Below are positions 31,179-33,700 of a stretch of DNA of 33,700 nucleotides, one piece after another. The DNA is taken from the IMG/VR virus record IMGVR_UViG_3300010153_000043, positions 1-33,700 of that record; one strand, 5' to 3'. The stretch comes from a virus. Below the pieces are notes generated by a model that was not told where the DNA came from, made no database searches, and was given only the letters and a program-made list of their open reading frames with translations. The position numbers were made by a program, and so were the translations under genes. Within the stretch, counting starts at the first letter, position 1, and every line of letters starts with the position of its first letter.

Positions 31179-31426
31179 TTTCGCTCCATTTTTTTATCTA
31201 TGTAAAGTCGGACTCCATCGCGAGTCCATAGCAAAGGTTTCTCCAGGGCAGTCTTTGTTACTGGTCCCTTGATTCGGTATAGGTTGACGGTTCGACCGTC
31301 TGGCAGTTCCGCAGTACTGTACGACAGTTTGACAATGTGACCTTTGTAGAGCCACAGTTTAAACTGTTGATATGTGCGGAAGTTATGGTCGGGGGAGGAT
31401 GCCCCCCCCCAGTCATTATTACTCAT
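31175..31426 (-). CDS. Hypothetical early protein with G9 tract
   Basis: The protein has 83 residues; GAGGG precedes the ATG. It is beta-rich and basic (LWLYKGHIVKLSYSTAELPD, then LYRIKGPVTKTALEKPLLW) and looks like a small DNA- or protein-binding fold. No family recognised. Codons 6-9 (W-G-G-A) are read from nine G bases in a row. Its stop overlaps the next start (ATGA), and its start overlaps the end of the 52-residue gene before it. Confidence 0.75.
   Translation of the reverse strand: MSNNDWGGASSPDHNFRTYQQFKLWLYKGHIVKLSYSTAELPDGRTVNLYRIKGPVTKTALEKPLLWTRDGVRLYIDKKMERK
31402..31410 (-). repeat. Homopolymer of nine G near the gene start
   Basis: Nine consecutive C on the + strand (G on the - strand) lie 16 to 24 bases inside the coding region of 31175-31426. 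Loss or gain of one base would stop production of the full protein. Confidence 0.9.
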
Positions 31427-31581
31427 ACATCCCTCTCGGTGTGGTTGTTATCAATGATTTCTATGTCCTCTATCCAATTGTAGTTGCATATAATTTCCTC
31501 TAGTGTTTCCAATGTGTACTTGAACCACGCTTTGACCCCACTTTCGTATGTGACAACTATTATCTTTTTATCATTACTCAT
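31423..31581 (-). CDS. 52-residue early protein
   Basis: A short gene starts at ATG 31581 behind GGAGAGAACA and ends in a TGA overlapping the next start. The product begins MSNDKKIIVVTYESGVKAWF and ends NNHTERDV. It has an alternating beta start and an acidic helix (YTLETLEEIICNYNWIEDIE). No family recognised. Its start overlaps the preceding stop by 8 bases (ATGAGTAA), so it is coupled in translation. The acidic, small form recalls phage host-takeover or anti-defence proteins, but this is only a guess. Confidence 0.75.
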   Translation of the reverse strand: MSNDKKIIVVTYESGVKAWFKYTLETLEEIICNYNWIEDIEIIDNNHTERDV

Positions 31582-31918
31582 TGTTCTCTCCATTTATATC
31601 GAAGTTACCAGCCTCAGAAGCTTCCACTGTTTCTTCGTATGCGATATTTACAGAACTCCTCATAACTTCGTGGAAGTCTATCATATCGTCATCGGGGTCT
31701 GTCCAACGTTCTTCTATGTCAAAGTACACCTCAGACGAACCCATAATCAACGAACCAGTCGAGCCTTGTTCAGCACATATTCTGTCGAAATGATAGGTTA
31801 TTTGTTTGTGATAAAAATACTCAGCTTCTTCAAAGTCAAATCTAGAGGGGTCTAGTTCCCAATTTAGTCTGTGAGAATCCCGACCAAAATATGCAGATTG
31901 TGTAGATGTTGTAGTCAT
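31574..31918 (-). CDS. Hypothetical early acidic protein
   Basis: The ATG at 31918 is used because AAGGAGAGAACA lies just upstream. A longer frame to 32089 lacks any ribosome binding site and overlaps the previous gene. The protein has 114 residues, with many Asp/Glu (ERWTDPDDDMIDFHEVM) and aromatic residues. No family recognised. The leader GGAGAGAACAATGA is repeated exactly before the next gene. Confidence 0.78.
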   Translation of the reverse strand: MTTTSTQSAYFGRDSHRLNWELDPSRFDFEEAEYFYHKQITYHFDRICAEQGSTGSLIMGSSEVYFDIEERWTDPDDDMIDFHEVMRSSVNIAYEETVEASEAGNFDINGENNE

Positions 31919-31928
31919 TGTTCTCTCC

Positions 31929-32552
31929 TTAAAATGGTAAGCAACCAACGTTACCAGCCCACATTTCGTCGTCTTGCATTGTACCCAGAATGGTATTGAA
32001 CACATCTTTGATACCCTCTTCGATACCACAGTCCTCGTGTGCAGAGTTGTATTTGAATTCACGAAACAAATACTCCACAGTTTCCTCAAGCGTTTTGTCG
32101 TGACACGAACGTAAAAGACTGTAGAGCTCTGGAACTACTTTATCAGTCACAGATTTTATTTTTGGTGAGTGCTTTTTGTTCATGGTTTCATTTATTAAAT
32201 AATCACAAAACCCATTCTCAATCAATTTGCAGACGAGACTATCGTAGAGGTCGTCAAGCGACTCTTGAGGTATCGGTGGTTGTTGGTCTTTGCCGAATTG
32301 AACCATTGCGTGGTCTATGACATACCACGAGCCTATGTCGGCACGTCGAGATTCTAGTATCTCTACTACCTCAGGACCGCACATATACCAAGCGCTGTGT
32401 GAACCTTTCCAATGTATGACTACTCGTTTAGTTGGCATAAAGTTGACTTGTCCACCAGCTTCTCCAAGAGCGTACATGTATTGTTCGTGTTCGTCTTTTT
32501 GCAGTTGTAAGATGTTAATTTCATCTATGTATAAATTTTTAGTTCTACTCAT
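31929..32552 (-). CDS. Hypothetical early protein
   Basis: The protein has 207 residues; GGAGAAACC precedes the ATG. The first 90 residues are mixed with Trp/Tyr/Gly (VVIHWKGSHSAWYMCGPEVV); the rest is helical and acidic with Cys at several positions. No family recognised. It overlaps the preceding gene by 8 bases (ATGAGTAG). It is the longest of the leading unknown genes of this operon. Confidence 0.78.
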   Translation of the reverse strand: MSRTKNLYIDEINILQLQKDEHEQYMYALGEAGGQVNFMPTKRVVIHWKGSHSAWYMCGPEVVEILESRRADIGSWYVIDHAMVQFGKDQQPPIPQESLDDLYDSLVCKLIENGFCDYLINETMNKKHSPKIKSVTDKVVPELYSLLRSCHDKTLEETVEYLFREFKYNSAHEDCGIEEGIKDVFNTILGTMQDDEMWAGNVGCLPF

Positions 32553-32820
32553 TGGTTTCTCCAGAGTTGTTGTTGTTGTTGTTGTTGTTGTGTTTTAGTG
32601 TTGTATTTGCCCCAGTCCATTCTACACTGAAGCCAGCAGGCAGTTGTACTGTAGAGTACACTACGGTTTCTGTTCCGTCTGTCCAACGGACGGTGACGAT
32701 TCCCTCAAAAGGTTCGTAATCCTCCTCCATAAAGTGACGCAGTCGTTCTATGTTTGTCAATTTTTCAAATACACGTACATCATCATTTACGTACCATGCA
32801 TAGTCTTTTACCTTTTTCAT
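32545..32820 (-). CDS. Hypothetical early protein with Asn-repeat tail
   Basis: The protein has 91 residues; GGAGAGATA precedes the ATG, which overlaps the previous stop. Residues 1-70 look folded (beta-rich: GIVTVRWTDGTETVVYSTVQ). The C-terminal tail is KHN followed by a run of Asn (eight in all), then SGETNE. The tail is encoded by a pure AAC repeat. No family recognised. Confidence 0.78.
   Translation of the reverse strand: MKKVKDYAWYVNDDVRVFEKLTNIERLRHFMEEDYEPFEGIVTVRWTDGTETVVYSTVQLPAGFSVEWTGANTTLKHNNNNNNNNSGETNE
32566..32589 (-). repeat. Trinucleotide repeat (AAC)8
   Basis: Eight GTT units on the + strand (AAC on the coding strand) make the Asn run near the end of the 32545-32820 protein. 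Copy-number change would not shift the frame. Confidence 0.92.
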
Positions 32821-33149
32821 TATCTCTCCACTCTTACTGGGGTTATCTCGATGTATGCTATGTCAAGCACACGACAGACTTGCTCTATACAGTCTAGAGA
32901 GCGTACGTGTGTGTACTCGCCTTTTGTGTTTTCATACTGCTCCATAAGCCAGTCGTATGCATAGTCCTCAGCTTCTAGTTCGGTGTCGAATATGCGTACC
33001 GAGTAATCATTTCCACTGAGTCTGTACTGTAGCGCCACCAAGGCTATGCTTGTGTCTACGTCACAGTGTGACCCCTCGCTAGCGTGATACCTATCACCAC
33101 ATTCTGTACACGTGGTGTAGTGCTCGTTCCAATCGTCTATCTGATTCAT
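32820..33149 (-). CDS. Hypothetical early protein with zinc-like cysteines
   Basis: The ATG at 33149 is used, with AAGGAG 7 bases upstream and an ATGA overlap with the previous gene. The protein has 109 residues. The N-terminus has CTECGDRYHASEGSHCD, in which C14, C17, H22 or H28 and C29 could bind zinc. The rest is acidic alpha/beta (FDTELEAEDYAYDWLMEQYE). No family recognised. A small protein that binds a host target is possible. Confidence 0.78.
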   Translation of the reverse strand: MNQIDDWNEHYTTCTECGDRYHASEGSHCDVDTSIALVALQYRLSGNDYSVRIFDTELEAEDYAYDWLMEQYENTKGEYTHVRSLDCIEQVCRVLDIAYIEITPVRVER

Positions 33150-33301
33150 CTTAATTCTCCTTGCGTTCGGTTTGTAAAGAAATCTTGGAACGCTCCGTGG
33201 TGGTAGCGTTCTACTACCCAGTCTATAGGACACTGACATATCACCTCAAAAGTATCAGTGGTATCGTCCCAGTGTAGGATTGTGATTGTATAAGTATTCA
33301 T
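33146..33301 (-). CDS. 51-residue early protein, first gene of the operon
   Basis: The ATG at 33301 is used, with GAGGT 6 bases upstream. A longer in-frame start at 33337 would reach into the promoter leader. The product begins MNTYTITILHWDDTTDTFEV and ends in a basic FTNRTQGELR. No family recognised. It is the first gene after the promoter at 33346-33374, about 40 bases downstream of the expected start of transcription. Confidence 0.75.
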   Translation of the reverse strand: MNTYTITILHWDDTTDTFEVICQCPIDWVVERYHHGAFQDFFTNRTQGELR

Positions 33302-33345
33302 TTTGTACCTCGTGTGTTGTGTGTATGATGTTGCCATCTGTAGAC

Positions 33346-33374
33346 AGAATAATCAATGGGATAGGGTGTGTCAA
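33346..33374 (-). promoter_or_regulatory. Promoter of the leftward early operon
   Basis: On the - strand TTGACA (33374-33369), a 17-base spacer, and TATTCT (33351-33346). The -35 box is perfect and the -10 box is four of six. It points to the first gene of the operon at 33301. Confidence 0.8.
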
Positions 33375-33434
33375 CTTTTATTTACACTTTATTTATAATT
33401 AACACAACTATCCCGATACTACCGAAACAATAGA

Positions 33435-33464
33435 GTCCGCTCCGATGAAGTCCGCTCCGATGAA
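33435..33464. repeat. Tandem 15-bp direct repeat
   Basis: GTCCGCTCCGATGAA occurs twice in a row (33435-33449 and 33450-33464). It lies between the two - strand promoters. It could be a protein-binding site or part of a leader RNA. Confidence 0.9.
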
Positions 33465-33551
33465 GACGAGCCAACCTCGCGGTGCGCGTTTCATAATTTT
33501 TTGCGAATCTCTGGTGTCCGAATCCTCCAGAACCCCGATTCTCTCGAACTT

Positions 33552-33581
33552 ATAATAGTTCAAGATGTCACGAAATGTCAA
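33552..33581 (-). promoter_or_regulatory. Second leftward promoter
   Basis: On the - strand TTGACA (33581-33576), an 18-base spacer, and TATTAT (33557-33552). An inverted repeat GAACT/AGTTC (33546-33561) straddles the -10 box and could be an operator. A transcript from here would run through the tandem repeat before reaching the operon. Confidence 0.68.
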
Positions 33582-33606
33582 AATGAACCACCTTGATAAA
33601 TAAGTG

Positions 33607-33635
33607 TAGACAAGAGTTAACACCTATGATAAACT
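33607..33635 (+). promoter_or_regulatory. Likely rightward promoter
   Basis: TAGACA (33607-33612), a 17-base spacer, and TAAACT (33630-33635). The -10 box is the same hexamer as in the fibre-block promoter at 23970-23998. It would serve the gene at 33689. Confidence 0.5.
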
Positions 33636-33688
33636 ACTAGTGAGAGTTAGGAATTCTCAAAAATCAAAACACAAAAGGAGTGTACAAA

Positions 33689-33700
33689 ATGACTAAAACA
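33689..33700 (+). CDS. Start of a rightward gene, cut by the window end
   Basis: ATG at 33689 follows AAAGGAGTGTACAAA, a good ribosome binding site. Only four codons (MTKT) are in the window, so the product cannot be known. Its direction shows that a second early transcription unit begins here. Confidence 0.65.

Larger units (their letters stand above)
33302..33688. other. Divergent control region
   Basis: Almost 390 bases without a supported gene separate the - strand operon from a + strand gene at 33689. It holds two - strand promoters, one likely + strand promoter, a tandem 15-bp repeat and an AT-rich stretch (33371-33405). This is the layout of an early control region. Confidence 0.7.

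Noticed and set aside
31919-32089. N-terminal extension of the 31574-31918 gene
   Set aside because: The extension overlaps the previous gene and lacks a ribosome binding site, whereas ATG 31918 has a perfect one.
33408-33623. A - strand frame of 71 codons in the control region
   Set aside because: Its start is a GTG without ribosome binding site and lies upstream of the leftward promoter at 33552-33581; the tandem repeat makes part of it look protein-like (GADFIGADSI).
1-33700. Insertion sequences, CRISPR arrays, tRNA genes, integrase and attachment sites
   Set aside because: I looked for transposase or integrase motifs, regular spaced repeats and tRNA cloverleafs and saw none.

Overview
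This window is a large part of the genome of a tailed double-stranded DNA phage (Caudoviricetes). It has a complete head-and-tail gene block on the + strand (about 1.5-26.9 kb) and a long, tightly packed block of small early-type genes on the - strand (33.3 kb down to 26.9 kb). The two blocks converge on a strong terminator at 26917-26956. The set of virion genes (terminase large subunit, portal, scaffold, capsid, decoration protein, adaptor, nozzle-like protein, three long ejection-type proteins, fibre), with no tail-tube, sheath or long tape-measure gene, suggests a short-tailed (podovirus-like) phage; this is an inference. The host is a bacterium with standard AGGAGG ribosome binding sites and sigma-70-like promoters. 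No integrase is visible.

Layout. 1-1502: a small basic protein (possibly the small terminase), then a 1.2-kb region with several strong hairpins and one gene on the opposite strand. 1503-6949: terL, portal, an FmdB-type zinc ribbon protein, an acidic protein, scaffold and an amidase endolysin. 6946-8635: capsid and decoration genes with their own promoter and terminator. 8648-14490: adaptor, nozzle-like protein and three small appended virion proteins. 14498-23967: three ejection-type proteins, the last 2276 aa long. 23970-26336: a second late promoter, two small beta-rich proteins and the tail fibre. 26395-26897: a BhlA-like holin and a 57-aa protein.

Minus strand, in direction of transcription: a promoter at 33346-33374, seven or eight small unknown proteins, a putative replication initiator, a zinc-binding protein that may be a helicase loader, an unknown protein, a SWIM zinc-finger/ERF recombinase fusion, a cytosine-5 DNA methyltransferase and two HTH regulators. 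Most genes overlap by 1-8 bases, so they are probably translated as one coupled operon. A further gene begins on the + strand at 33689, so 33302-33688 is a divergent control region.

The most striking observations are: (1) a 195-codon gene with its own perfect ribosome binding site nested in the +1 frame inside the DNA methyltransferase gene, whose protein looks like a conserved phage methyltransferase-associated family; (2) no GATC site found by eye in the whole window, where roughly 100 would be expected; (3) an in-frame fusion of a SWIM zinc finger to an ERF annealing protein that keeps the ERF's own internal start site; and (4) a hairpin-rich intergenic region next to terL.
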